Origin: Patiria pectinifera | Lineage: Eukaryota > Echinodermata > Asteroidea > Valvatida > Asterinidae | Direction: 5' to 3' | DNA length: 64,000 bases | Assembly (NCBI GenBank): GCA_029964075.1 | Contig: CM057146.1 | Span: 12,233,501 to 12,297,500 of the forward strand | Shown: piece by piece, positions 23,401 to 30,999 of the stretch | How the letters are laid out: every line of letters begins with the position of its first letter | How positions within the stretch are numbered: the stretch's first letter is position 1 | The notes under the pieces: generated by a model | What the model was told of the DNA's origin: nothing | What the model saw: the letters and a program-made list of their open reading frames with translations, nothing else | The model's database searches: none | Position numbers and translations under genes: made by a program

Positions 23401-24626
23401 CCATATTCATTCACATGTAACGCTGGAGGCAAAACCTGTTCGTTAGAATGTGATAGCAAGAGACCCTAAAAAAATGGCCTCTCAAAAATTGTTCATTTTC
23501 ACCCCTAATATCCCACCCCAGAGTTCATTTACATACCTCATACATTCAGCAGTCATTTACGAAGCCTAATGTCATGATCGACTTGAAACAGACCAAAAAA
23601 AGTGAAAAATGTTGTCGATTTCAATGGCTTGTCCGTAAAAATACGCCAGTTCCAACGGCTGTCTTCCATTTTGTTTTCCTAATTATGTAAATGTATGCAT
23701 CACGTGATGACATCAAAAAAAATTCTGCGCCCGCGATGTATGTCGGTACCAAACCGCTTTCAGGCGCCGCAAGTGAGTTTAATTTTCGTCTGGTGCGTTG
23801 CTGTGGAGAGCATTCTCGTTGTCTTGCTTTCTGCGACAACGCACCAGACGAAAATTGAACTCACTTGCGGCGCCTGAAAGCGGTGTGGTACCCGTATACA
23901 TCGCGCGCGCAGATTTTTTTTGATGTCATCACGTGATGCATACATTTACATAATTAGGAAAACAAAATGGAAGACAGCCGTTGGAACTGGCGTATTTTTA
24001 CGGACAAGCCACCGAAATCGTCAAGATTTTTCACTTTTTTTTGGTCTGTTTCAAGTCGATCATGACATTAGGCTTCGTAAATGACTGCTGAATGTATGAG
24101 TTATGTAAATGAACTCTGGGGTGGGATATTAGAGGTGAAAATGAACAATTTTTGAGAGGCCATTTTTTTAGGGTCTCTTGCTACCACATTCTAATGAACA
24201 GGTTTTGCCTCCAGTGTTACATCATACATACATGACATGTGAATGAATATGAGCATGTCATGCATGTCAGCTGGAGTTACTCGAATTTCGGAGTTACTCA
24301 AGCTAATCTGAACTCATCTTACCTAAGTATCTCTTGTCTTGGTATGTCGCACCAGTCCAGTCAGACACCTTTAAAGAAAAGTGTATTTAGTTTTTTCAAT
24401 GACAGAGCACATTACGTGTAATTCAGCATGGGGCAAAATGGTATTGGGGCGAAGTGACAAAGGCAAAGGCTCGGCGACCAAAGCCGGACGCTTACTGTAC
24501 CTTGCCAAGTCGATCTCCTTTTGAAAACGGCTGATACGGAATATCTTTGAACTTCTCCGGTACCGCACACGGCCCCCAACCAGTAGGATTCTCCTGGATG
24601 ACAGGAGCGACGAAATGTGCCGACAT
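5465..24626 (-). CDS. EIF3D: Eukaryotic translation initiation factor 3 subunit D, complete
   Basis: eIF3d is a cytoplasmic subunit of the eIF3 complex that recruits mRNA to the 40S ribosome and can bind the 5' cap. Fifteen coding exons were read in transcription order: 24626-24501, 24368-24323, 21741-21605, 20934-20755, 17209-17088, 16367-16235, 15524-15429, 14225-14177, 13753-13623, 12666-12587, 11708-11579, 9625-9483, 8531-8339, 6501-6405, 5478-5465. They sum to 1677 nt, 558 residues plus stop (human about 548). All junctions keep frame with GT-AG borders. Family landmarks in order: [158 protein letters not shown], and an acidic [23 protein letters not shown]-like tail. The start is the conserved N-terminus with A at -3. 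Six introns carry snoRNAs. Confidence 0.97.
6274..6350 (-). ncRNA. C/D-box snoRNA copy A, snR38/SNORD1-like (EIF3D intron 14)
   Basis: On the minus strand: terminal stem AGTGCC/GGCACT, C box ATGATGA, guide AGTTATCCCTGT, degenerate D' box CCTA, C'-like TGAGGA, D box CTGA (6284-6287). The guide is complementary to 28S rRNA ACAGGGATAACT near the peptidyl-transferase centre. The D'+5 rule points to the second G of GGG, equivalent to yeast 25S Gm2815, the known target of snR38 (human SNORD1 family). It begins 54 nt downstream of the exon 14 donor. Confidence 0.85.
6568..6961. mobile_element. Palindromic tRNA-related element with 13-bp flanking repeats
   Basis: Inverted arms (about 6614-6715 and 6840-6949, nearly identical) each contain GTGGGTTCGAG(C/T)CCAC, a tRNA B box and T-arm. 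The left arm, read on the minus strand, also shows an A-box-like TGGTCGAGTGGTAAGAC, so there are two head-to-head tRNA-like units. AGAATGTTTGGTT occurs on both sides (6568-6580 and 6949-6961), a likely target duplication of SINE/LINE length. It lies in EIF3D intron 13. Confidence 0.7.
8689..9138. mobile_element. pogo/Tigger-like MITE
   Basis: Ends are CAGTGGAATGCCGCTATACC and a complement ending GGCGATGTTCCACTG, flanked by TA on both sides (8687-8688, 9139-9140). CAGTGGAA...GCTATA.CGAAC termini with TA duplication are typical of pogo/Tigger elements. Internal copies of the TACCGAAC motif occur near both ends. It is 450 bp, has no transposase, and lies in EIF3D intron 12. Confidence 0.75.
9685..9800. 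repeat. Direct repeat within EIF3D intron 11, copy 1
   Basis: The segment from GTTTGAAAAGATCACGAATG to TGATAGTTTTTGCCAAATCT recurs as 10633-10735 in the same orientation at clear but imperfect identity. The copies flank a snoRNA and a TIR element, showing local duplication inside the intron. Confidence 0.65.
9873..10344. mobile_element. TIR element (MITE-like) in EIF3D intron 11
   Basis: Left end ATTGTGATGCGATCAAGC plus AATGAGTC.TTTGTCGGC is mirrored on the right by GCCGACAAACGACTCATTTA plus GATCGCATCACAAT. The inverted repeat is about 38-40 bp and the total about 470 bp. The interior has no coding sequence. A related intron 7 segment (about 14283-14350) appears to lack it. Confidence 0.6.
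10509..10579 (-). ncRNA. C/D-box snoRNA copy B, snR38/SNORD1-like (EIF3D intron 11)
   Basis: Stem ACCTT/AAGGT, C box GATGATGA, guide AGTTATCCCTGT, degenerate D' box CCTA, C'-like TGAGGA, D box CTGA (10516-10519). The 12-nt guide matches 28S ACAGGGATAACT. Flanking DNA (about 10365-10590) resembles 14760-14955 around copy C, so the two arose by duplication. Confidence 0.85.
10633..10735. repeat. Direct repeat within EIF3D intron 11, copy 2
   Basis: Second copy of 9685-9800, containing AATATGTGATAGTTTTTGCC. It is more divergent at its 5' end. Confidence 0.6.
10771..10878. repeat. Hairpin-forming inverted repeat
   Basis: Arms AGTAAAACTAGCCTCCCGAG and GGAGGATAGTTTTACT enclose a GTGATCCATG.AGCATTCTAT stem and a CCCGAGGCGATGCCGAGG centre. 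Arms are about 45 bp with a few mismatches. Confidence 0.7.
11122..11205. repeat. 23-bp tandem repeat, about 3.5 copies
   Basis: GTATAGTACTTTGGTTGCTA begins at 11122, 11145, 11168 and, partially, 11191. The array lies in EIF3D intron 11. Confidence 0.85.
11985..12385 (-). repeat. Dispersed repeat (related to 16555-16745)
   Basis: Contains CCTTAACCCCAACTCC.CGGC, TTTTTTGCTAGGATG and several CAATCCTCCAATT-type motifs. Reverse-complement relatives (GGAGGATTGAG, CATCCTAGCAAAAAAGGC) occur at 16555-16745 in intron 5. It is non-coding, in EIF3D intron 10. Confidence 0.5.
12942..13487. mobile_element. TIR element with 9-bp target duplication GAATCCTAC
   Basis: Element 12951-13478 (528 bp) has termini TAGTCTAGGGGCTAGA and TCTAGCCCCTAGACTA, an exact inverted repeat. 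GAATCCTAC lies on both sides (12942-12950, 13479-13487). Subterminal GATAAC and GCGCTATCAC motifs are mirrored too. A 9-bp duplication fits Mutator-like or related DNA transposons. No transposase; EIF3D intron 9. Confidence 0.85.
13925..14155 (-). repeat. Dispersed repeat family R1, copy 2
   Basis: Reverse orientation relative to 2850-3065, sharing TTTACTAGGAACC, AAATTCCAACACCATATGG, GCAGATTCCAACAAAAC and CTGTTAGGGTTAAGG. In EIF3D intron 8. Confidence 0.6.
14874..14944 (-). ncRNA. C/D-box snoRNA copy C, snR38/SNORD1-like (EIF3D intron 7)
   Basis: Near twin of copy B: stem ACCTT/AAGGT, C box ATGATGA, guide AGTTATCCCTGT, D' box CCTA, C'-like TGAGGA, D box CTGA (14881-14884). Flanks share GAAGTTTTAC, ATAGAGTAGGCCTCAAT and TGCAATGCCTTT with the copy B locus. 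Confidence 0.87.
15769..15848 (-). ncRNA. C/D-box snoRNA copy D, snR38/SNORD1-like (EIF3D intron 6)
   Basis: Canonical copy. An 8-bp terminal stem CAGTGCCC/GGGCACTG encloses C box ATGATGA, guide AGTTATCCCTGT, a perfect D' box CTGA immediately after the guide, C'-like TGAGGA, and D box CTGA (15780-15783). The perfect D' lets the +5 rule be applied exactly: the fifth nucleotide pairs with the second G of 28S ACAGGGATAACT. Confidence 0.92.
16865..16948 (-). ncRNA. C/D-box snoRNA copy E, divergent snR38/SNORD1-like (EIF3D intron 5)
   Basis: Stem GTACC/GGTAC, C box ATGATGA, guide AGTTATCCCTG followed by G instead of T, D'-like CCGA, D box CTGA (16875-16878). Eleven guide nucleotides match 28S. 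The 3' half is unrelated to the other copies. It is the most divergent member and may be a pseudogene. Confidence 0.7.
17383..17884. mobile_element. 502-bp palindromic foldback element in EIF3D intron 4
   Basis: Nearly the whole element is inverted repeat around about 17630. GGGCCCATTGTTTTAGTGAA (left) is mirrored by TTCACTAAAACAATGGGCCC (right), and TTCTGTCCACGGATCACAA by TTGTGATCCGTGGACAGAA. Ends are ACAGGGTGA and a degenerate complement. It has no coding sequence and no clear target duplication. Confidence 0.8.
18415..18680 (-). repeat. Dispersed repeat family R1, copy 3
   Basis: Longest R1 copy, with TTTACTAGGAACTTTC, ACACCATATGGTAACTTACT, CAACAGATTCCAACAAACCC and ATCGTTAGGGTTAACG. Internal direct duplication of the TTACTAGGAAC segment. 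In EIF3D intron 4. Confidence 0.65.
18905..18948. repeat. AT-rich (TTTA/ATTT)n microsatellite
   Basis: Imperfect tetranucleotide repeats (TTATTTATTATTTATTTG) directly abut the minus-strand SINE, as expected of a SINE tail. Confidence 0.75.
18955..19212 (-). mobile_element. tRNA-derived SINE, minus strand
   Basis: Minus-strand head has a B box GGGTTTGATTCC and an A-box-like GGTGCAGAGGTTACTG, followed by a body (TATGGATTGGGTTTTCAGTC, CTTTCGAGCTACAGTGCC) and an AT-rich tail toward 18905. The head-body-tail order supports a near-complete SINE of about 260 bp. Confidence 0.7.
19283..19312. repeat. (GACT)n microsatellite
   Basis: About seven perfect GACT/TGAC units in EIF3D intron 4. Confidence 0.95.
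19403..19482 (-). ncRNA. C/D-box snoRNA copy F, snR38/SNORD1-like (EIF3D intron 4)
   Basis: Twin of copy D: stem CAGTGCCC/GGGCACTG, C box ATGATGA, guide AGTTATCCCTGT, perfect D' box CTGA (19443-19446), C'-like TGAGGA, D box CTGA (19414-19417). Flanks share CTTCACACATAGTTCCC and CATTTGTATGAACATATGTA with the copy D locus. Confidence 0.92.
19655..20612. repeat. Tandem array, about 213-bp unit, 4-5 copies
   Basis: AACCATGCTAAATGCAACAG begins at about 19875, 20091 and 20301, with degenerate units on both sides. Each unit contains GTTGCATTTAGCAGGGT and its complement-like GCTAAATGCAACAG, so it can fold on itself. In EIF3D intron 4, no reading frame. Confidence 0.85.
21062..21412. mobile_element. 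Harbinger-like MITE, copy 1
   Basis: The right end CC(GACTTATATAG)..TTTTTTTTGGCC with flanking TAA and the left end GCCAAA...AGTCTCTGGTCAG mirror each other (right: CTGACCAGGGAC). The interior has tandem GGCACCAAGGCAAATGATGGA-like units, also found in the copy at 57705-58051, confirming family membership. In EIF3D intron 3. Confidence 0.65.
21800..22486. mobile_element. TIR element with CG-rich palindromic subrepeats
   Basis: Termini are GCACCCGATTTCA and TGAAATCGGGTGC, exact inverse complements. Subterminal zones are built of ACGACGTGTAACACGTCGCA and CGCAACTCGAGTTACGAC palindromes at the left and GACGCGTCGCA units at the right. The interior (about 21975-22325) is AT-rich. It is 687 bp in EIF3D intron 2 and has no transposase. 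Confidence 0.75.
22865..23251. mobile_element. TIR element with 8-bp target duplication GCATGCGT
   Basis: Element 22874-23243 (370 bp) has ends TACTCCTAGAACTATGAGGC and its inverse ending GTTCTAGGAGTA. GCATGCGT lies on each side (22865-22872, 23244-23251), with one extra base at the left edge. An 8-bp duplication fits hAT-like elements. In EIF3D intron 2. Confidence 0.75.
23364..24314. mobile_element. 933-bp foldback MITE, TAGCTTGAG family, 9-bp target duplication
   Basis: Element 23373-24305 begins TAGCTTGAGTAACTCCAGCT and ends with the inverse GTTACTCAAGCTA. ATCTGAACT flanks both sides (23364-23372, 24306-24314). The two arms, about 450 bp each, are close inverse copies meeting near 23830. 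A 93-bp relative with the same ends is at 59659-59751. It sits 8 bp from EIF3D exon 2. Confidence 0.9.
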
Positions 24627-25652
24627 TTTGGGGCGAATTCTTTCGCAAAATTTAGTAACACAACTCACAGCTGCTCGAAAACCTTTACACAGCCATGTGA
24701 GGAAATTATATGACCTTGTTCCCGCCCCGCATAATTGGCGCGCTGTTCCTATTCTGGTTAACAGCGAAACCAGACTATTCGTTGCTCATTTTGTGTATGC
24801 GCCCTCTATCTTGCCTGAGCTGTTCGTCATAGGGGGAGGGCCAGGGCGCGCGAGCGAGGCGCGGCATGCCTCCGTCGCCCCTGCGGGTTTTATTAGCTAT
24901 TCCATGGAGGAAGGAATTAATCCATGGCTATTCAGAAAACAACTGCTATCTGCACACCCTGTTTTTAATAAATGAGGATCGATTTCTGAAAGGAATTTTC
25001 TCTTGATTTCTTCGACATCTGTACTTTTTAAAAGAAACCTCAATCCACGGCCACTGTGGTGAAACCGTGCACGTGGGGAGTCCCAGTCCGCAAGCAAGCC
25101 AACCTCGGACCACCGGTGGCTGGGGAGCGGCTTGTCCGCATGGGCCGCACGCCGACCCAAACCATCATCAGCGGTCCGCCACCACCGCTCCAAAACCGCC
25201 GGTGGACCACCGGCGGCAATCAGTGGCATGCCACCGGCGGTCTACCGCTCCAAAATCGTCAGCGGACTGTCAGCGGCAGTCAGCGGTATACCACCGGCGG
25301 TCTGCAGCTCCAAAACCGCCCGCGAACCACCAGCGGCAATCAACGTTGATCGTCGCTGAGAAATTAATGTCATTAGTACGTTCTCATCCTTAATTAAACA
25401 AAAACCATAAAAACGTAGACGAAACCAAAATTAACCAGGACATCCCAATACACTATAGGGGCGCTGTTTATGATACATGCCCATCTTTATTTTATGTATA
25501 GCGCTTCGCCCTCCCCCCACCCCTCCTTGCAAGCAGGCCCAAGGGCGCTGGGCAGGGATGGGCTGATGAGCTTCACGGAATCTTGTGATGGAAGTGGGGA
25601 TGGTATAGTGGGTAACTTATGATGACCTTGTTATAAAGCTGCAGCTGTTTAA
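24627..25652. other. EIF3D upstream region: promoter side, tandem repeat, host repeat
   Basis: Upstream of the EIF3D ATG the DNA is moderately CpG-rich to about 24900 (GCGCGCGAGCGAGGCGCGGC), a plausible TATA-less housekeeping promoter; no defined element can be assigned. About 25150-25350 holds three degenerate units of about 63 bp rich in CCGCCGGTGG/CCACCGGCGG. From about 25470 the left part of a dispersed repeat runs into the large foldback element. Confidence 0.45.
25470..25652. repeat. Left half of the repeat interrupted by the large foldback element
   Basis: CCCATCTTTATTTTATGTAT through GGTAACTTATGATGACCTTG and CTGCAGCTGTTTAA matches 39218-39427. The remaining half resumes at 38753. The junctions define the insertion site of the 13-kb element. 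Confidence 0.85.
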
Positions 25653-25739
25653 TATGGCGTGTCAAACGTTGCAATATTCAATATTTTGCAATATGTTGGA
25701 TGTTCAATATGTGTTTGTTATCTTTTACATTTATTTGCG

Positions 25740-26926
25740 ACAAGCTGATTTACCCGATCATAGATCGGGTAGGGCGTATTGTGTTGGGGATGAAAATGTG
25801 GGGAGTTAAAATGTAAATGGGGGATATAGTTGGGGAGACATGCAGTTGTATAAAAGCAATTTCTGTGGTGTGATCTGAGGCAATTTCTGACCACTAAAAC
25901 CAATTTCAGGAAAAGATCATCTTTAAAAGTTTTGAGTTTGGAGTAATTGAATCAGGTACGTGTATTCTGAGCAATAGAATCATTATAGTAGGCTACAATT
26001 TTTATTCGGGGAAGAAAAAGTGTGGGGGGGACCAAACAATGTCCCCTGCTTTAAAATGGAGGGGGGGGGGTCCCCCTGTCCCCCGTCGACTTACGCACAT
26101 GATAATTGTTCACCATGGCAACTGTCTGTAAATGTTCCCGTTTGTGTGTTAAAATGGCATTTTGTGAGGCAGTTGCATTTGTGGGAAAACGTAATGAAAA
26201 TGTTACCGTAGTACACAGGCGAAGGCTGATTGTACAGTTTTGACAATAAATCATAATGCAATAAAACGTGAGTGTTACCATACAATTACAAACGGTCTGA
26301 ATCATGGAGGAAGGTCATAATTAAGTTTCAGTATTGGACTCTTCAACAAACGTAAACTTGAACTTCTTACAATTTGCTAGACCGTTTGCAAGGAAAAAGT
26401 CGCATTCAACTTTTATTCAAGTTGGTTCAATCATCTATATAACAGCAAAATGTGGTATTAAATGTAAATGAGGGATGTAGTTGAGGAGACATGCAGTTAT
26501 AAAAATCAATTTCTGTGGTGGGATCTGAGGCAATTTCTGACCACTAAAACCAATTTGAGCAAAAGATCATCTTTTAAAGTTTCGAGTTTGGAGTAATTTA
26601 ATCAGCTACATGTATTCTGAGCAATTGAATCATTATTGTAGGCTACAATTTTTATTCGGGGAAGAAAAAGTGGGCCACTTTTTCTTCCCCGAATAATGTA
26701 ATAAAACGTGGTGTCGTTTGAAATGAAAATGTTGAGTGTTACCATAAAATTACAAACAGTCTGAATCATGGAGGAATTATAAGGTCATAATTAAGTTTCA
26801 GTATTGGACTCTTCAACAAACGGAAACTTGAACTTCTTACAATTTGCGAGACTGTCTGCGAGGAAAAAGTCGATACAACTGTTATTGAACTTGGTTCAAC
26901 CATCTATATAACAGCAAGTTTTACTC
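25740..26926. repeat. Extra segment in left arm: tandemly duplicated repeat
   Basis: Absent from the right arm. Two related units (about 25790-26456 and 26457-26916) share CAATTTCTGTGGTG.GATCTGA, TTTTTATTCGGGGAAGAAAA, CTGAATCATGGAGGAA and ACCATCTATATAACAGCAA. CTGAGGCAATTTCTGACCAC also links it to the repeats at 52800-53300 and 55940-56480. No coding sequence. Confidence 0.7.
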
Positions 26927-27882
26927 GGCCTCCGAGAAATGTTTGCTCCTGAAAGGATCCGAGACCGCGGTCTCCCGCGACGCCAAAATGGCTCCAAGTC
27001 CGTGGAAAAATGTGGAGGGTGTCTTCCGCCGGGTTGGACACTTTTTCGTCGATTGTTTTTCGTGACTGCGTTTAAGATCGCGACATTTGAAGCAATGCAT
27101 CGATCCTTCGATGATCCCAAACAGGCCCCCAAAATTATAACGCGACACTGAATATTATACGTGGCGGGCAGCGAACTCACAACGCTCAGCCTTGGTGGTG
27201 GAAGCATGGAGCTGTAAACACATTATGGAAGCAACGGCACTCTATCACGCGACGTCACATGCTTGTGCAATACCGAGAACCGTAGACCCAACCTCGTTTC
27301 CAGGGTGTGGAGCAGGCTGCAGTACGCGTTGCCATCGACGGTTTTACGCATAGCCGGGAAGTACCACGCAGTGTAGACTTTCGATTGGTCAGACCGCGCA
27401 AGGCATACTAATGTGTAGTCCTTCTGAGTATTCGTTGCACTCGGCGCAGGGGCGGCAAGCAAAACACAGGAAAGATTGGAACACTTGGTGGCCACGCACC
27501 ATGGAGAAAAAATATTTTGCCAAGGTCACCCCATACTAACGTTTGGTGAACGCTTTTGCAGTACGGCCGAGTAGAACACGTAAACGAAACCCCTACGTTG
27601 ACCTCGCTGACCTCGCACAGTCTAGACACGCAGAAAAGCCAGCACAGGGGGCGGCCAGGCAGTCAACGTGAAAGCGCACACGACGGCAAATTCCTGCGAA
27701 AAAATTCCTCACGAAAAATCGACGAAACGGATCGCCGGTCCGTACGGGAAAATCAGGACGACCGAAGTGTCCGACCCGGCGGAAGACACCCTCCGCATTT
27801 TTCCACGGACGTGGAGCGATTTTGGCGCCGCGGGAGCCCGCGGTCTCGGATCCTTTCATGAGCAAACATCGTCTCGGAGGCC
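26927..27882. mobile_element. 956-bp TIR element inserted in the foldback left arm
   Basis: Left end GGCCTCCGAG plus GATCCGAGACCGCGG is mirrored at the right by CCGCGGTCTCGGATCC and CTCGGAGGCC. The inverted repeat is about 130 bp and includes TGGAAAAATG.GGAGGGTGTC. Its right edge abuts the foldback subrepeats. The GC-rich interior has no recognisable protein, and no clean target duplication was found. Confidence 0.75.
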
Positions 27883-28290
27883 TTTCATTATTTGCGCGAT
27901 GTTTAATATATTTGTGCGATGTTTTACAATATATGTGCGATGTTCAATATATGTGTGCGATGTTTTACATTTATATGCGATTTTCAATTTATATGTGCGA
28001 TGTTTTTGACGATATATATGTGCGATGTTTTCAATATTATGTTCGATTTTTTGCATTAAATGTGCGATGTTTTTCGATACAATTGTGTGTGTTGTTCTAC
28101 AATATAATATTTGCGATATTCTCAAATTTGTGAGCAATGTTTTACACATAATTATGTTTGACATTTCGAGCTATTTGTATTCGATGTTCCATCGGTATGT
28201 TTAACATACCGATTTTTTTTGCATTCGATCTTTTGCAATATGCATTTGATATTTCCCTTTTCATTCGATGTTTCTTTAAGAGTCAAAGTC
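27883..28290. repeat. Foldback outer domain, left: short GCGATGTTT subrepeats
   Basis: Degenerate units of about 17-22 bp such as GTGCGATGTTTTACAATATA, repeated about 15 times. Mirrored at 38230-38690. Confidence 0.85.
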
Positions 28291-28378
28291 TGGTTACTAG
28301 ACCGCGAAAGTCTGACTATTTTGCCTAAAGTCAGTGTATGAGACGTCAGGGGATCGCGTAAAGTGATTAGAGCCAGAC

Positions 28379-28591
28379 CTAAACGGTAAAAACCGGAATT
28401 GTGGGTAATTCTTTAAGCATACGCAATGCGTTCATCATTGTTTGGGCAGTACCCCCAGCTGTGCCTGTACTACCCATAGTGTTATGTGCATCATCTATGC
28501 ATTGAGGAGTGCATGACACATGGTCTGAGCTCCAAGGCCGATGTGCACCTGTCCCGTTTAATGATCCAGTTACCTGATAATTTGTTAGCAT
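28379..28591. other. Unique foldback segment with 70-codon open frame (left copy)
   Basis: A minus-strand frame starting MLTNYQVTGSLNGTGAHRPW matches exactly, at protein level, a plus-strand frame at 37920-38132. I recognise no family. Identity probably reflects arm homogeneity rather than selection for a protein. Confidence 0.5.
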
Positions 28592-28833
28592 AAGCTGATG
28601 TAAAATTGGGCAAAATTAGATGTTTATGAGAAAAAAATTCAAATTGTAAGGGGTTAACCTTGCATTTTTTTTTTAGCAAAATCGGGGAAAATCAGATGTT
28701 TCTGGAAAATTGCAGATTGTATGGGGTTAGATGTTTATGAAACATTTCAAATTGTAAGGGGTGAACATTGCATATTTTAGCGAAATTGGGCAAAATCAAA
28801 TGTTTCCGAAAAATTTCAGATGTAAGGGATTAA

Positions 28834-29206
28834 GGCCAAAAAAAAAGTCTCCGGTTTCTGGTATGCGCGCGCGTCACCGTAGCCATGCGCGTCGGCAAAA
28901 TGAAAAAGTTTTTATTTTCAATAAACGATGATGTCTCAAAACCGCCAAACTCACTGGTTTGACTGGAATCCTGCTGCTGCAAAATTTTAACGTGTTTTTA
29001 GATGGGGCTATGATCGAGAATAAGCCTTATGTGGCCTCTCTGGTCTCCCATAATATTTGCACTAAGTTTAGTCGGGCACCATTTGCAGTCATCAGCCGAC
29101 ATTTGAAGCCAAAAAAAAACAGGTAAAAAAAAAAAACCAAGCCGCGTCGCCGCACCACCTTTTGGGCAAGCTCCATACCAGAAACCGGAGACTTTTTTTT
29201 TGGGCC
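28834..29206. mobile_element. Harbinger-like MITE, copy 2, in the foldback left arm
   Basis: Ends GGCCAAAAAAAAAGTCTCCG and inverse ending TTTTTTTTTGGGCC, plus GGTTTCTGGTATG/CATACCAGAAACC. Flanked by TAA on both sides (28831-28833, 29207-29209), inside the TTAACC motif of the 68-bp minisatellite. A TWA duplication fits PIF/Harbinger. Confidence 0.8.
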
Positions 29207-29689
29207 TAACCTTGCTGTTTTAGTGAAATTTTGCAAAGTTAGATGTTACTAAAAATTTCAAATTGAAAGGGGTTAACCTCGCATTTTTTTTAAGCGAAAA
29301 TCGAAAAAAAATCAAATGTTTCTGGAAAATTGCGGATTGTAAGGGGTTAACCTTGCTTTTTGAATAAGATTGGGAAAAATTAGATGTTCATGAAAAAAAT
29401 TCAAATTGTAAGGGGTTAACCTTGCATTTTTTTTTGGTAAATAGGACACAATCAGATGATTCTGGAAAATTGCAGATTGTTAGGGCTTAACCTTGTATTT
29501 CTAGCAAAATTGGGCAAAAATAAATGTTTATGAAAAATTTTAAATTGTATACCTTGTATATTTAGTAAAATTTGGCAAAATCAGATTTGTATGAAAAATC
29601 TAAGATGGTAAGGGGTTAACCTTGCTTTTTTAGCAAAATTTGGAGCATATTTTACTAAAATTGGGCAAAATCAGATGCTTCTAAAAAAT

Positions 29690-30570
29690 CCAGATGTAAA
29701 GTTTCCGCAAAAACAGCTGTTGAAAAAGAGCCCAATGTTGAACTTTACTGAGTCTGAGGTCTATCGAGGGGACGATGCTTATATCAACTCCCGGAGATTC
29801 GCTGACAGTCTCTATTTTTCTTTTTAACAAAGTCGAAATAGCTGAAGAGGGAGGTGAGAATCTACATGTGCCCAGATACAAAGAGTAGAAATCTACGCGT
29901 CTGCCTTTTGAAAATACACAATTGCGGTGTTCATTGTTGCGTAATGATCCGCCTAGCACACGACTATTTTGCACATTAGGCTGTGTTATGCAGCTTCCTA
30001 ACAAACCAAACACACTGGGCTCATTATATCGACTTGTTTTACCCATTAAGGTAAAAAAAAATGGACCCAGTAATCTTCCTGGCGCGTTTGATCACCTATA
30101 AAGACAACTTTTCTCAGTTGAAGGAAAATTCTAAGGTAACGAAATGGCCGAGTGGTTACGATTCGTCGTCCACGGTTAGCGGGGTCCCGGGTTCGAATCC
30201 CGCTGGTGTCTTTTTGGTTTTTAACGTATGAGTTCAATTATTCACTATAAGAGATTTAATTTCCCGTCGTAAAGTACCAACAGTACCTTAGCTTAATCGG
30301 TAAGCACTGCTGCTGGTACTGTCCGCGAGTTCCAGGTTGGCGCCTTCGTACAGGTTCAGGGCATGTGGTCCACTCGGAGGATCAGGGCTTAGGGGCCGCC
30401 CTGTTCCTCCCTTAGCTCTTTGCTTTTACATGGTGCCTGGCCCTCCGGGGTTATATGGATGGATAGGGAAGGAAGTGTGTATTGGTCGGGGACGCCGAGA
30501 CCCCGGAAGAGAACTAAGGGATCGGCTGGGGCATTGTTATGGCTCAGACCGATCCCTGAAAGCTTGACTA
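29690..30570. other. Foldback arm core, left: unique and tRNA-like DNA
   Basis: Mirrors 35950-36830 without length change. A tRNA-like stretch (30135-30215) has A box TGGCCGAGTGGTTACGA, B box GGGTTCGAATCCC and an immediate TCTTTTT, but no acceptor-stem pairing. A second tRNA-like A box (TAGCTTAATCGGTAAGC) lies at 30290. Then comes a GC-rich segment with a 76-codon frame conserved in both arms, unlike any protein I know. Confidence 0.6.
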
Positions 30571-30999
30571 GCACATAACTTTTTGATTTTTTTTACCCTC
30601 TATCTTTTATACTTTGGTTTAGTTTGATATCTACAGCTGCTCGGCAGGTCTACGGGTAGTATCAACATTGAAACAAAGGTGTATGTCATAAATCAATGAA
30701 TATTTCATAATTGACTATAATCAAAACGGAGTTTCGTTCGATCAATTTGACTATCATTATATAATGACTCGATTGCCAATTGACGTAAGAAACGCCATAA
30801 ATTATACCGGGGGAAAAAAGAATAAAGATGTACATTGTAATATTAATATTATTTATACATCTTATTTGAAATAACGTGTCTTTAATTGTGAGCATTCCAA
30901 ACAATACAAAAATTCGCAATGGTATTAGAATGATATATGATAACATGATCAATGCGTCTCTATTAAATTTAAAAATATATAATTTAGGCCCCTATGTGT

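Noticed and set aside
24547-24975. 142-codon plus-strand frame opposite EIF3D exon 1
   Set aside because: Its first part is the antisense of the conserved EIF3D N-terminus; a shadow frame.
25056-25393. About 100-codon Pro/Gln/Arg-rich frames upstream of EIF3D
   Set aside because: Three frames are open at once because of a GC-rich tandem repeat; no evidence of translation.
27593-27861. Open frames on both strands inside the 956-bp TIR element
   Set aside because: They are caused by GC-rich inverted ends; no transposase motif is present.
28379-28591. 70-codon frame identical in both foldback arms
   Set aside because: Exact conservation could suggest a gene, but DNA-level arm identity explains it and no family or promoter is seen; noted within the element only.
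30337-30567. 76-codon open frame rich in Gly/Pro/Arg, mirrored at 35952-36182
   Set aside because: No recognised domain, and identity between arms is explained by the inverted duplication, so it is not called a gene.
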